The notes: generated by a model not told the origin, from the letters alone. Positions 30,050 to 40,059 are shown, numbered from the stretch's first letter. The stretch is DNA of 64,000 nt from Prorocentrum cordatum (GCA_963575745.1 CAUYUJ010021050.1:43501-107500), one strand, 5' to 3'. Translations and numbers: made by a program.

Positions 30050-30600
30050 CGACTGGTCGCTGTCTCGGGAGCGCCACCGTGGGCCCCGCTTCGGGAGCCG
30101 CTTCGAAAGCGACAGGGGTGTGGGAAGAGGAGGAGGAGGAGGGAGGCTCCTCGAGGCCAGGGGGAGGACGAAAGGGGGAAGGAAAGGACTCCGCGAGGTG
30201 CCCCTCCCACCGTACGCTCTCCGCCCTGCGCCTTCGGCGTGAACCCGACCGCGCCCAGCAGCTGGAGCCCTTTCGAAAGCGAAAGGGGTGTGGGAAGAGG
30301 AGGAGGGCGGCTCCTCGTGGCCAGGGGGAGGGCGAAGGGGGGAAGGAGTGAGGACAACGGGCTGGGCGGCGGCAGGTCGCCCCTCGGCAGTCCTGGCGGC
30401 GGCCTCGCTCAGAAGGCCTCTCTGCGGCAAGCTCTGGGCCCGTGCACGCATGGACCAGTCGAACTTCTTCATTCGACTCTGTCCAGCAGGCGCTGCGCTT
30501 CTCGCACAAGGACTCCGCGAGGTGCCCCTCCCACCGTGCGCTCTCCGCCCTGCGCCCTCGGCGTGAACCTGATCGCGCCCAGCAGCTGGATGCCTGTGTC
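30050..30600. repeat. diverged duplications around CACCGTRCGCTCTCCGCCCT
   Basis: Bases 30,197-30,264 and 30,516-30,587 are about 94% identical (GAGGTGCCCCTCCCACCG ... GCGCCCAGCAGCTGG). Blocks near 30,120-30,180 and 30,290-30,345 also match each other. On the minus strand the duplicated unit reads QLLGAIRFTPRAQGGERTVG, so part of the minus-strand ORF below was copied. Confidence 0.7.
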
Positions 30601-30821
30601 GTGGCCAGGCGCCGTGTCCAGCGGGCACTGCACCTCCACCGTGTCGCTGCCGTTCGCCGCCTTGCCTCTGAGACGCTCCGCTCGGCAGACCCTCACCGCG
30701 TCGCAGAGCTGCACGGGATCCTGCACCGTGGTCACCACGTTCTCTTGCCTTTGAGACGCTTCACTCGGCAGAGCCTCACCACGTCGCAGAGCTGCACGGG
30801 ATCCTGCACCGTGGTCACCTC
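30469..30821 (-). pseudogene. minus-strand ORF fragment with 86-bp internal duplication
   Basis: Two adjacent units (30,736-30,661 and 30,821-30,747, minus) both encode VTTVQDPVQLCDAVRVCRAE with few changes. The second continues to DTVEVQCPLDTAPGHDTGIQ and the duplicated FTPRAQGGERTVGGAPRG block. The frame breaks at the junction (stop after KGKRTW). It probably continues the exon pair at 30.9-31.5 kb, since orientation and style agree, but no splice path was confirmed. Family not recognised. Confidence 0.4.
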
Positions 30822-30898
30822 GTCCTCCCGGTACTCCCTCGCGGGCGCCTGCTCCTTGGAAATCTCCTCCCCCTCCCTGGTGTGCGCCGCCGTCCGGG

Positions 30899-31110
30899 CT
30901 AGAGCAGCGAAGCCCCCTGCGGGGCGCACGGCTTCACCTCCGCGTATTTCATGCCCTCCTTGAGAGCGGCCCTCTCCGTCTCCCTCTCCTCCCGGGCCTC
31001 GGCGCCGAGGCCCTGATTCTCCTCGAGCATGAGCTGTGCTGCGTGTGCGCCGACTGGCAGCAGCCACGTGTCGCAGATGGCGCCGACCGGCGCGCGCAGC
31101 CCCGCCTCGC
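30899..31110 (-). CDS. exon 2 of an unrecognised minus-strand gene
   Basis: Beginning directly after a CACAG acceptor, the frame reads GEAGLRAPVGAICDTWLLPV and on through LMLEENQGLGAEAREERETE, ending at a stop at 30,899-30,901. Joined to exon 1 through the 31,111-31,290 intron it is in frame (codon GGC split G|GC). The 'L..PVGAI.DTWLLP' stretch resembles the helical core seen at 22.9-23.1 kb. It may continue by another intron from GCGGAG|GTGAAG near 30,945 rather than end here. Function unknown. Confidence 0.45.
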
Positions 31111-31290
31111 CTGTGAGCACCAGCGGCAAAACGACGCGAAGATCGGGACAAAATCGGATCGGGATAACTCGAAATCTCTGAGAATCGGCGGGTTTGGAGG
31201 ATGTATTGGGCGCCGCGGCCGCTCCAGAGCGTTCCGGAACGCTCTGAGAGCGCTCCGGAACGCTCTGGAGCGATTTATACCGATCCTAGC
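31111..31290 (-). other. predicted 180-bp GC-AG intron containing a palindrome
   Basis: Minus-strand reading: AAACAGG|GCTAGG at the 5' border and GCTCACAG|GCGAGG at the 3' border. GC donors are established for dinoflagellates. Removing it joins ...ATLKQ to GEAGLRAPVG in frame and removes the TAG stop. ACAGG stands at both borders as a short direct repeat. Inside, 31,222-31,273 is a perfect-looking palindrome built on AGAGCGTTCCGGAACGCTCT. Confidence 0.55.
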
Positions 31291-31486
31291 CCTGTTTAAG
31301 CGTGGCGATGTCCACGGTGAGCTCCTCCAGTGATTGCTGCTTGTTGCCCTTGCCGGGGCCCTTGACTCCCAGCATCAGTCGGCCTCCCTGCTCGCGCGCG
31401 ATCTCCTCCATGGGCGGCTCTGCCGCCTCCGACAGCCAAGCTGGCCTGCGCAGCGCTGGGGCCGCCGTAGCTGCGTCTGCTGGCAT
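31291..31486 (-). CDS. exon 1 of an unrecognised minus-strand gene
   Basis: ATG at 31,486 opens 65 codons plus one base, with PPMEEIAREQGGRLMLGVKG, PGKGNKQQ and SLEELTVDIATLKQ. The stop TAG that ends the unspliced frame falls inside the predicted intron. The GKG-rich stretch before a helical segment resembles the ORF1-like family at 22.7 kb by layout. No promoter is identifiable. The start is the first in-frame ATG giving this segment; upstream codons remain open, so the true start may be further out. Confidence 0.45.
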
Positions 31487-31647
31487 CGATCTCCAGCCGA
31501 CTACATAAAAGTACGGTGCACAACACGAATGGCTCGAGGAAGCTGTGCACGGACGTGTCATCGAGAATCTCCGTAGCTGGACGCAAGATGGCCAAAGGTA
31601 TACACTGTAAGTTATCAACGGTATGTACTGGCTCTTGCGCACGACCA

Positions 31648-31810
31648 TTACCAGCCTGGAACATATCCCTATCCCTTTGCTGGGCACCTCCTCATCGCGA
31701 TGCCAATCTTAGGGATTTCCTTATGTTTTGAGGGCGAATCCCTAAGATTGGCATCGCCTTTTGGCGTGTCAATCTTTAGGGATAGGGATACGTTCGAGGC
31801 TGGTAAGACC
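31648..31810. mobile_element. foldback element with about 27-bp TIRs
   Basis: TTACCAGCCTGGAACATATC at 31,647 is answered by GATACGTTCGAGGCTGGTAA ending near 31,808, and the TATCCCTATCCCT block inside extends the pair. A second inverted pair (GATGCCAATCTTAGGGATT / AATCCCTAAGATTGGCATC) sits in the middle, so almost the whole element can fold back. Only one copy seen. Confidence 0.75.
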
Positions 31811-31921
31811 AGCCCCCAGCGTAGCAGTACCCCCTGCCCATAGAGCCCACCATATGTCTACTGGCGGGAGTGTTCCCCGAGGAGACCCCCAGGCAGTTAG
31901 GGCATTGGTTTTCTTTTGCGT

Positions 31922-32060
31922 AGGTTTGGCATCGCTCGGACGTGTGCATTTTTTCTTCGGCGAGGGCCATCGAGGAGCATCCTTGATCATTTGGCGAAAA
32001 AGCCACGCACGAAACCGAAAAAAACAGAGGGAATGGACGTCCGAGCGATGGCGAGTCATG
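31922..32060. mobile_element. TIR family 2 element, compact copy
   Basis: GGCATCGCTCGGACGTGTGC begins at 31,928 and AATGGACGTCCGAGCGATGG ends near 32,051. The interior (TTCTTCGGCGAGGGCCATCG, GATCATTTGGCGAAAAA, CACGCACGAAACCG) is about 97% identical to 50,098-50,220. It lies just beyond the 3' end of LINE B. Confidence 0.88.
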
Positions 32061-32140
32061 ACCCAGGGACCGAAGGTGATGGTAAAAACGTAAGTGATTC
32101 AGCGCCGACTTCCAATCAGTAAATCTACAGGTGCGTCTAG

Positions 32141-32755
32141 CTACCCCCCAGACTCCTGTCTAGAAAGAAACGCCGCAAACACATCTGACTTCCCCCCAAG
32201 CGTAGTCTCAGTATCCAGCATCTGCGCAAGGTTGGCGTTCATGAACTCATGCGGGGGGATCGCACCAGTCTGCGTCCTCTTTCTGAGCTGCGAGAAGTTA
32301 ATTTTGCACAAGCACCGACCGAGCTCCCCATCCCACCATAGCGCGAGGAAAGAGCCTTGCAAGCGAGCGAACCGATCAGCCCCCTCCTCCAGGCACTCAA
32401 GACTCTGTATATCGTCGTAAAACATCTTCGCATACGGATTCGCAGCTGTGGTGAGACGCCCCATACGATCGTATTGGTCGGTTCCGTCTGTGGGCGACAC
32501 CCCGAAAAGAGCAGACAACCTCTGCGCATGTCGAACGGGAGAACGGACGAATTGCGTAAGCCACCCAAGTCTGCGGATACGGAGTTCCAGGCAAGAGCGA
32601 ACGATCCTCCAGTGTCTAAACACCTGGTCGTTGGTTATACTGCGTACATGCTCCGCCTCCTCCTGGTTGCTAGCCCCCCCCCCTCCATAGCTACGCGGGA
32701 TTTGCATCGCCCCCCAGTAACTAAACAGGCCCCCCCAATTTCTGAATCCCAGCAT
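32141..32755 (-). pseudogene. LINE B C-terminal region
   Basis: A 204-codon open frame reading VFRHWRIVRSCLELRIRRLG, then WLTQFVRSPVRHAQRLSALF, and later QTGAIPPHEFMNANLAQ. The 'LRIRRLGW...P..H.QRLSALFG' block is the same as in LINE A. Upstream sequence (33,080-32,960) reads LRLNSALGEGGWVQNMDKRN in a compatible position, with stops between. It is uninterrupted for over 600 bases but is only part of an ORF2. Confidence 0.65.
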
Positions 32756-33078
32756 TCAGGATCCCAATAAGAACCGTCCTCTTCAGTCTGAACACAACCC
32801 CCGTGGTAGCCCAGAGCTTGCCCAAGGAGTGGAACGAGGATTTGATCGACAAGATTCTCTCAGTGATTTCGGCGGCCAGAGCCCCCATAGCGTGGATCTG
32901 CCCGCCCAAGAGACGCATAGCTAGAGCAAAACCTCCAGAAAAAAAAGCCTGGGCCCATTGACCCGCAGTTCGCAATTCGCGTAAACAGTGCCCTGGCCCG
33001 TCAAGGATACACTAGTATTGCGTTTATCCATATTCTGTACCCATCCTCCCTCCCCCAGAGCACTGTTCAGCCGCAAGT

Positions 33079-33600
33079 CAAGCATCCCTGTGAATTCACA
33101 GGGTTCGCGACGTCAGGGGGGCCCAAATCCTGTGATTTAATGGGGATGTTTGGGATGTCTGGGGTGTGCATCCCAGAACCCCGATGATTTCATTGGGATG
33201 CTTGAGATTCTTGGGATTATCCGCCCTTCGGTACAATTCCACTCTGGCGCCCCCCAGGACCCCGAACCCCAAGCATCCCTGTGAATTCACAGGGTTCGCG
33301 AAGCCAGGGAGGCCCAAACCATGTGAATTCACAGGGATGCTTGGGATTCGGGGTCCTGGGGGGCTCCAGAGTGGAATTGTGTCGGAGGTTGGAAAATCCA
33401 AGGACTCCCAAGCATCCCTGTGACGGGATGCACACCCCAGACATCTCAAGCATCCCAGTGAAATCACATGGCTTGGGCCTCCCTGGCTTCTCGAATCCTG
33501 TGAATTCACAGGGATGCTTGGGATTCGGAATCCTGGGAGGCTCCAGGGCAAATGTTTGTCGGAGGGTGGAGAATCGCAGGAATCCCAAGCACCCCTGCAA
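33079..33600. repeat. palindromic CAAGCATCCCTG/GAATTC array inserted in LINE B
   Basis: CAAGCATCCCTGTGAATTCA and its complement TGAATTCACAGGGATGCTTG alternate, producing several 70-75-bp hairpins (e.g. 33,270-33,345). Linking blocks include GGGATTCGGGGTCCTGG and AGAGTGGAATTGTGTCGGAGG. Both outer ends show the CAAGCAYCCCTG motif. The LINE protein reads up to the left border and resumes at the right border, so this is an insertion. Confidence 0.85.
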
Positions 33601-33686
33601 AGCTCCGTGCGACCTGCATCAACAGTCTGAGACAGAGGTCCACTACCGAAATGCAGCTTAGTCAGATCATCAGCGTACTTCGTCAA
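33600..33686 (-). pseudogene. LINE B reverse transcriptase YADD box
   Basis: Minus-strand codons at 33,677-33,666 spell YADD, within TKYADDLTKLHFGSGPLSQ. This is RT motif C, the metal-binding Asp pair of the palm. The coding sequence is cut about 65 bases later by the palindromic array. Confidence 0.75.
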
Positions 33687-33811
33687 GGCTGAGGTCGACC
33701 TCTGTCCCTGTGATCGGGCACACTACTCTCAGCAGCTCCTCGCCCTCGAGCGACTCCAAGAGGGAATCGCTCCAGGCTGCCACTGGAAGCTCAAAGGCAT
33801 GGCCAAAAATC

Positions 33812-34186
33812 TCAACTGCATATGGGTTGCCCAAAAGCTCCGCAGCGCGGACGGACGATCAAGCTGCGATCACTAGCAGGCAAACAAATAGTAGCCGACA
33901 TAAACCTGTCGATCCCGAACTTCGTATCCTCGAGATTCAAGAGCAGACGATTCGCCTTATCCAAAAGCTCCCAAGACGTAGACGGGAACGCGTTGCTTAG
34001 ATCCTTGTTGGACCATGACGCACTATAGCCACTGGAACGTAACCGATGAAGCATGTTTTGCACGACGAGCATGGCTCCTTCTCTCCTACGACCCCGAGAG
34101 AATCCATAGTCACACGGGCCCAAAGGGGGTGGTTGAAAGCGAGCCATTGCCCCAGCCAGCCAAGCTTTCCCAATATGATCCAACAT
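33812..34186 (-). pseudogene. LINE B reverse transcriptase motif A region
   Basis: The frame reads GFSRGRRREGAMLVVQNML, then SWSNKDLSNAFPSTSWELL. 'GFxxGRxR..A' is the conserved loop before RT motif A in this LINE type, and 'KDLSNAF' supplies the first catalytic Asp and the Ala-Phe. Upstream the same protein continues in a shifted frame (IHMLDHIGKAWLAGAMARFQ). The break between this piece and the YADD box is one or more frameshifts. Confidence 0.72.
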
Positions 34187-34710
34187 ATGAATAACACGTT
34201 CAATTCACCACGAGGCCCTGGAGCAGAACTCGTAGGCAATCCACAACAATAACTGCGATTCCAAGAGCGGGGAAACTTTCCAGCAAATCGAACACAGCAA
34301 AGTCCCTGTACAGTAATATCGCGTACAAGTTCAGAATCTAGATCAACACTGGCGCCAATACCGCGCCTCTCTTTGCGCAAGCCGAAATAGGGATCAGCAA
34401 TACTGCTCCATACCTCGGCCGGTACCTACCAGGGTGGACACGACCGACCTTTGGGAGCCAGTCGAAGATATTTCGCAATTGAAAACAAGTCCGTTTGTGC
34501 TTCCACTGTAAAGGCCCCTGGATATCCCTCAGTCTCCTTGTCCCTGATGGCCTCCTCCTCTGTAACTTCAGCTACCTGTATACCCCTCCGAGGTCCAGCG
34601 AGCTTCCAAACATCAAGCCATCCAGCAGCTGCAGGAAGGGCACCTTGCAGATGCCTAAAAGAGCAACCTCGAGGGCCTCTGCCGCGACAGGCGAGAACAC
34701 GTATGAGACG

Positions 34711-35058
34711 TTATACTTCTTTGAAATCTCGTCTACACCAGGCTTGATCTAATTCTTCCGTAACCTCCGCCCTATAATTCCTCATCTGCTTCCTCCGTAA
34801 AGCACTGCGACTCTTGCTACTCTCCTTCGAAAGCACCTTGATGTTCTCCTCCTCCCCATCCGTCGTAGCATTATTGAGCTGTGACCGTAGCGCAGCACGA
34901 CAACGCAATAGAGCGGCACGCTCCTTCGCCTGCGCCTGGTAAGATTCAGAAGCACTAGCCAGAGTGCCCGCAAATAACGAACTAACACATTCCTGCACCT
35001 TTCTGTTCAGCAACGTGAAAAACTTGTCTGGCTGGCCTGCCCTATACTTCTCCTCCAT
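34711..35058 (-). pseudogene. LINE B segment upstream of the reverse transcriptase
   Basis: A 115-codon frame, basic and helical (KERAALLRCRAALRSQLNNA, SALRRKQMRNYRAEVTEELD). Such Arg/Lys-rich helices commonly link endonuclease and RT in LINEs. No catalytic motif. The microsatellite starts about 150 bases further upstream. Confidence 0.5.
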
Positions 35059-35212
35059 CTCCTCCTAAACCCCCTCGAGCTCCTCCTTCAGCTTTCCCAA
35101 GACAGTTTGCGTCGAAGTTCCAGAAGAGACGGGGAGGGGCAGGGTCATCAGAGTGGACGGGATCCCAACGGAGATTCAGGTGAAGAGGCACATGGCCCCT
35201 AGGAAAGAGGCG

Positions 35213-35305
35213 GAGGAGGAGGATGAGGAGGAGATGGAGGAGGAGGAGGAGGAGGAGGAGGAGGAGGAGGAGGAGGAGGAGGAGGAGATGGAGGAGGAGT
35301 CAAGG
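35213..35305. repeat. (GAG)n array
   Basis: GAGGAG run with GATGAG interruptions, at the 5' border of LINE B. Confidence 0.94.
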
Positions 35306-35457
35306 CGAGCGGTGAGGGAGGCGGATGGGTGGAGGCAGGGGGGAATGGAGAAAGGGGAATCGGAGGGAGTCATTCCGTGCAAATGGGGAAGGGAACGGCG
35401 ACGGTTTCCTCCTCCCCCCCCTTTCCTCCTCTTCATCGAGACGAGAGAAGGGGGTTT

Positions 35458-35982
35458 CGTCATGATCATCGTCGTGATCGTCGTCGTCGTCATCGTCGTC
35501 GTCGTCGTCGTGGTCGTTTTCATCGTGGTAGGCTGTCGTCGTCGTCAAGGTCGTCGTCGTCGTCATCATCGTCGTCGTCGAGGTCGTCGTCGTCGTCGTC
35601 GTCGTCGTGGTCGCCGTCGTCGTGCTCGTCGTCGTCGTCGTGGTCGTCGTCGTTGTGGTCGTCGTCGTCGGCGTCGTGGCCTTCGTCGTGGTAGGCCGTC
35701 GTGGTAGGCCGTCGTCGTCGTCATCATCGTCGTCGTCGTCGTTGTGGTCGTTGTCGTCGTGGTCGCCGTCGGCGTGGTCGTTGTCGTCGTCGTGGTCGTC
35801 GTCGTCGTGGTCGTCGTCGTCGTCGTGGTCGTCGTCGTTGTGGTCGTCGTCGTCGGCGTCGTGGCCTTCGTCGTGGTAGGCCGTCGTCGTCGTCGCCGCC
35901 GTCGTCGCCGCCGTCGTCGTCGTCGTCGTCGTGGTAGGCTGTCGTCGTCGTCGTCGTCGTCGTCGTCCGTCGTCGACGCGAG
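35458..35982. repeat. (GTC)n array with higher-order copies
   Basis: GTCGTC/GTGGTC trinucleotides. GGCGTCGTGGCCTTCGTCGT with a following GGTAGGCCGTC recurs at about 35,670 and 35,852, so a block of about 180 bases was duplicated within the array. All frames are Val/Ser/Arg or Asp/Thr homopolymers. Confidence 0.95.
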
Positions 35983-36880
35983 GTGCCCCCGCCCCCGGAC
36001 TTCGTCCTGGAGAGGAGGGCCGTGCGCGTCGCCCGCGGCGGGGGCGGGGGGCCGCGGGGGGCCGGGCTGCCGCGGGGCCCCCCTCGGCGTCGCCCGCTGG
36101 GGCGGCGTCGCCGGGGGGGGGCTCTTCGAGCGAGGGAGCCCTCTTCGGTGAGCGAGCCTCTTCGTTGGGGGGACTCTTCGAGGGAGGGAGAGAGCCTCTT
36201 CGCTGGGGGGGCTCTTCGAGGGGGGGGAACAATCTGAGCGCACCTCCGGGATTCTTTGTATGTTTTGGCCTCTGCGCGCTCCCCGAAGCGGAGCCGAGCA
36301 CCCTCGCCGCGAAAGGCGCTCGCGCCCGCATTGGGCAGCCCAGATCTGCGAGAGCACTCCACATGCTGTAGCGTGGCGCGGTCTCGACGAGCAGTTCAAT
36401 TTTTTGGAGCGCATCGATCCTGTAGCCGCGGCCGCGTCGCCGCTGCTCGCGGCCGCCGATGCCCGCGGCCGCGCCGCCGCGGCGGCCGGCGGCGCACGGG
36501 CGCGTACTCCCTGCTCTGATGGGAGAGTCGCCACCCAGATACGACTCCCTCCCGCGGGGTCCTGGGTCCCAAAAAATCTGCAGGACGGAGTGCCCAAAGA
36601 GGCCCTCAAGCCGGTCCAAGAGGGCCCCGAATCGCCGAACGATCTGTCCAAGACGCCGTGACGGCCTCCAGACGGCCCATGAGGCCTGCAAGACGCCCCA
36701 GGAGGCCTTCACTCCCAAAAAGGACAGCAGCTACGGGAGGCGCGGCCGCGGTGGCGGGCGGCGCGGGCGCGCGCTCCCGCGGGGGCTGCGGCCCGCGGGA
36801 GGCGCGCGGCGGCGGGCGGGGAGGCTCTCGGAGGACCCGGAGGCCCGACGTGCAGACGAGGGTGCCTTTCCCCTCCTCGC
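35983..36880. other. unassigned GC-rich stretch
   Basis: CTCTTCG-GGGGGG units repeat at 36,118-36,230 (tandem of about 30-35 bases). GCGGCCGC-rich DNA lies at 36,425-36,500 and 36,740-36,830. No gene recognised. Confidence 0.45.
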
Positions 36881-36966
36881 TCCCCTCCCCCCCTCCCTCC
36901 CTCCCCCCCTCCCCCCCCCCCCCCTCCCCCCCCCCCCTCCCCTCCTCCTCCTCCTCCTCCTCCTCC
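36881..36966. repeat. C-run and (CTC)n tract
   Basis: Long C homopolymers separated by T, ending in CTCCTCCTCC. Confidence 0.93.
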
Positions 36967-37282
36967 ACAATTACACAATATGAAAATACTCTCCCACTTC
37001 CCCTGATGGCGTCCCGAAGATATCCGACACCCCCCCGCGTATTGTTCTTTTACACACAGGATTCCCGGGAAACGGGTTTTCGCTTGTGTTTTTTTGTTTT
37101 AAAATGCTGCTCTCGCTGAGGCGCCGGCCCCATTTCTGCTCGCGAATCGTTCCGAATCGTGCTCCCGCTGCAGCGTGGGCCTCATTTTCGGATCGGTGTT
37201 TGGCCTCCGTCGTTCAGGATGGCGTTCTCGCCCCAGCGCGGGCCTCTTTCTCGCGCGCCCATCCGCCCGCCACCACCGCGCC

Positions 37283-37495
37283 GCACCACCACCACCACCA
37301 CCACCACCACCACCACCACCACCACCACCACCCACCACCAGCACCACCACCACCACCACCACACCACACCACCACCACCACCACCACCACCACCACCACC
37401 ACCACCACCACACCACCACCACCACCACCACCACCACACACCACGCACACACGCACGCACGCACGCACGCACGCGCACCACCACCCACTACGCAC
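37283..37495. repeat. (CAC)n and (CACG)n array
   Basis: CCACCACCA repeats with CACACC offsets, then ACGCACGC tetranucleotides (37,441-37,475). Confidence 0.96.
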
Positions 37496-37614
37496 GCGCG
37501 CGCGGAGCCACAGGTCCGCTACGACACGCGTCCGCGGATAGAGAAATACCGCGCCATGGTCAGGGATGGGAGGGAGGGGTAGGACGTCAGATATGACGCG
37601 AGCGCACCTAGCTT

Positions 37615-37682
37615 GTCCTCCCCCCCTCCCCCCCTCCCCTCCCTCCCTCCCTCCTCCTGCCCCCTCTCTCTCCCCCCCCCCC
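37615..37682. repeat. pyrimidine C/T tract
   Basis: CCCCCCTCCC and CTCCCTCC units. Confidence 0.9.
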
Positions 37683-38009
37683 GCCGGCCTCTCCCCCATG
37701 CCGCCTTCTTCCCGGGAGGTGTGCAGTGCACGTGCCAGCCCGGCAGCACGGTGGCCAGATTCCGGGCGCCCCGCGCCCCGTCTTTCTTCTGCTCCTCTGT
37801 TCGGGGGGCCCCAAATCAAGGGCATAAAAAAACGCCCCTACCCTGGTTTTCGAGACGCTGTGCGCTGAAACTTCTGTGGGCTGACTGGGTGAACCCTCCG
37901 TGCTGTGCCGCGTCCTGGCGGCTCTAGGCTTTGGGGGTTCCCAGGAGGTTTACAGACCACGCACTTGTAACCCAGGGTAGGGTCGTTTTTTCGTCCCTCA
38001 ACCAAACGG

Positions 38010-38280
38010 TGTGGTGACCACACCGTGCGGGGAGCCGGTGGGGATTAGGGGTCGCCGCACGGTTTTGGGACTCGAGTCCCTCTCCGAGGGTGTCTCGGGC
38101 GACAGGGGCCTCAGAGGTCCCAAGACCGTGCGTTGACGGACTGTGCGGTGAGGTCTCTTGGGGGATTTCGAGGTCACCGCACGATCGGTCACCGCACCGA
38201 TTCGGGACGCCGAATCTCTGCCCGCCGGGCTCTGTCCGCCGGCGTTTGGCCTCCATGCAGCCCTCCTCTCCCTGGAGGGT
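38010..38280. repeat. repeat family 11, copy 2
   Basis: Aligns with 15,985-16,262 throughout (GTGACCACACCGTGCGG, GTCCCAAGACCGTGCG, GAGGTCACCGCACGATCGG). Internal palindromes around CCGCACGG are kept. Confidence 0.72.
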
Positions 38281-38302
38281 TTCTCCGAAGGGCGTATGCG
38301 CC

Positions 38303-38640
38303 CCTCCTCCTCCTCCTCTCCTCCTCCTCCCCTCCCTCCTCTCCTCCTCCTCCCTCCTCCTCCTCCTCTCCTCTCCTCCTCCTCCCTCCTCCTCCTCCCT
38401 CCCCCTCTCCTCCTCTCCCTCCTCCTCGCCTCCTCCTCCCTCTCCACCTCCTCCTCCTACATCTCCCTCCTCCCCCTCCCCTCCCCCTATTCCTCCTCCA
38501 TCTCGTCCTCCCCGCCCTCCTCCCACTCCTCCTCGTCCTCCCCCTCCTCCTCATCCTCCATCTCCTCGTCCTCCTCCTCCTCCTCCTCCTCCTCCTCCTC
38601 ATCATCATCATCATCCTTCTCCTCCCCCTCCTCCTCCTCG
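38303..38640. repeat. (TCC)n array
   Basis: CTCCTC with CCTCCC and CTCATC variants; the plus strand is pyrimidine except for scattered A and G. Confidence 0.95.
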
Positions 38641-38807
38641 GGTCGCCTACGGCCCCGGGGGAAGCCGTGCACCTCTCCCCTTCCCATTTCTGCTCCCCAA
38701 AGAATTGGCGAGAGAAGATCAGACGGATATGTCTGCTGTCTTAGGCGAGCTTTTTTTTGTTTTCATCCCCAGGGCAGCGCTCGTGACATGGGCCAACCCC
38801 GCTCCCC

Positions 38808-39014
38808 CGGGTAGCGTTAAGTCGGCCCTGTCCCCACACAGGGGGATTTTCGACAAAATTAAAAATACTAAAAAAATAGTCCACACATCATCCAAAAATT
38901 GTCTGGGGACTATGTTTGAGCATTGTTTTTACCTTTTTGGTATATGTTTTGTGTATTCTTTATTTTTCGTCGAAAATCCCCCTGGAGGGGGCAGGCCCGA
39001 CATGAGGGTAGCGC
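38808..39014. mobile_element. TIR family 1 element (copy 1d) with 8-bp TSD
   Basis: The element is about 38,817-39,005, with TTAAGTCGGCCCTGTCC left and GGCAGGCCCGACATGA right. GGGTAGCG stands directly on both sides (38,809-38,816 and 39,006-39,013). The interior is A- and T-rich with GTCTGGGGACTATGTTTGAG as in 1b. Confidence 0.87.
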
Positions 39015-39384
39015 TAATGATTGTAGTGGGGGTCCCCCACACGCGAGCGACGCAAGAAAAGGGGTCGTCTGCGCCGACACTGGCGCGTAAGCTCCCCAGG
39101 TAAGCTCGCGCGGGAGCGCCTTGGTCTCCAACGTGGCGTGCCGCGCTGGCGGCCCGCGTAATCCACCGCATAAGATCGTTATGCCATACCGCCTAAGACC
39201 CGTTTTTTGTAGTCGCTCACATGTTATGGTGCACAGTGGCGATCGATGCGCCAGTGGCGCGGACACACCTGGTGGGTGCACGCCGCGACCGCCGTGTCTG
39301 TTATCCTCCCGCCCTCCCCCCCCGTGCAACGACCGTCACCCGAGAAAGACAAAAAGTCATTGGCCCACCTAGCCACCATACCTA

Positions 39385-39560
39385 GGTTGTAGGTGAGAGG
39401 CCTCTGAAACGCCCGTTGGTATATCTTGGGAGGCCTCTCCGAAACCTCTTGGGAGCGGTGTTGGGTGTGCTTTTGGGCCTCTTGAGAGCCTCCTGCGGCC
39501 TGATTTGGCTCTGTTAGGGGCCTCCTGGGGGAGTCCACTTGGGCGCCTGCTGGCGGTCTG
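39385..39560. repeat. degenerate GGCCTCTTGGG array, locus 2
   Basis: Units such as GAGGCCTCTGAAACG and TTGGGAGGCCTCTCC repeat at 10-13 bases. No gene. Confidence 0.65.
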
Positions 39561-40059
39561 GGGGGTCATCTTGGGGCAGAGAGTTCCCTCCCCCGCGCCC
39601 CACCCCGCTCCACCCGTCATTCTTGGCGTCGTCGGGCATCACCTGCACAGAGGTGTCGCACTTCGTTTATCCAACGTCACTCATCCACCGTGTTGTGCTT
39701 TCGGCAAGTAAGCGGAAACCGTCTCTGGGAACGAGCCGCTTGCGAGAGACAACCACCGATTTGAAGCATGCACGCGGAACCGTCGTAGCGGATTTGGCTG
39801 TGCAGCTCACCCAGATCTAGATGATCTGCGGACCAGGGGGTACTCGAGTTCATGCCTTGCTGGCTACAAAATTGATATTATTTACGGTTCGCGTATCCCC
39901 AACTCCAATTACCCATCCAGAAACGAATCCCATGGGAGTAGGATAGAGGAGAGACTCAGGTAAGCATATAGTAAAGCATGGAAACATGCGAAAGAGCTCG
40001 TTCTGTGGTCGCTTGGAGGGGGGGAGGCGTTTGCAACCGGACCCCCCTCCTCCTGGATG

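Larger units (their letters stand above)
32070..35145 (-). mobile_element. LINE B: decayed non-LTR retrotransposon, interrupted
   Basis: The minus strand carries RT-preceding sequence (35,058-34,711), RT motif A (about 34,060), a YADD box (33,677-33,666) and the LINE C-terminal block (32,755-32,141). No endonuclease is seen; 5' of it begins a GAG/GTC microsatellite, so the element is 5'-truncated or replaced there. A palindromic array (33,079-33,600) is inserted between the YADD box and the downstream coding sequence. Confidence 0.8.

Noticed and set aside
35300-36718. 472- and 361-codon minus frames
   Set aside because: Asp/Thr runs from the GTC array; no domain.
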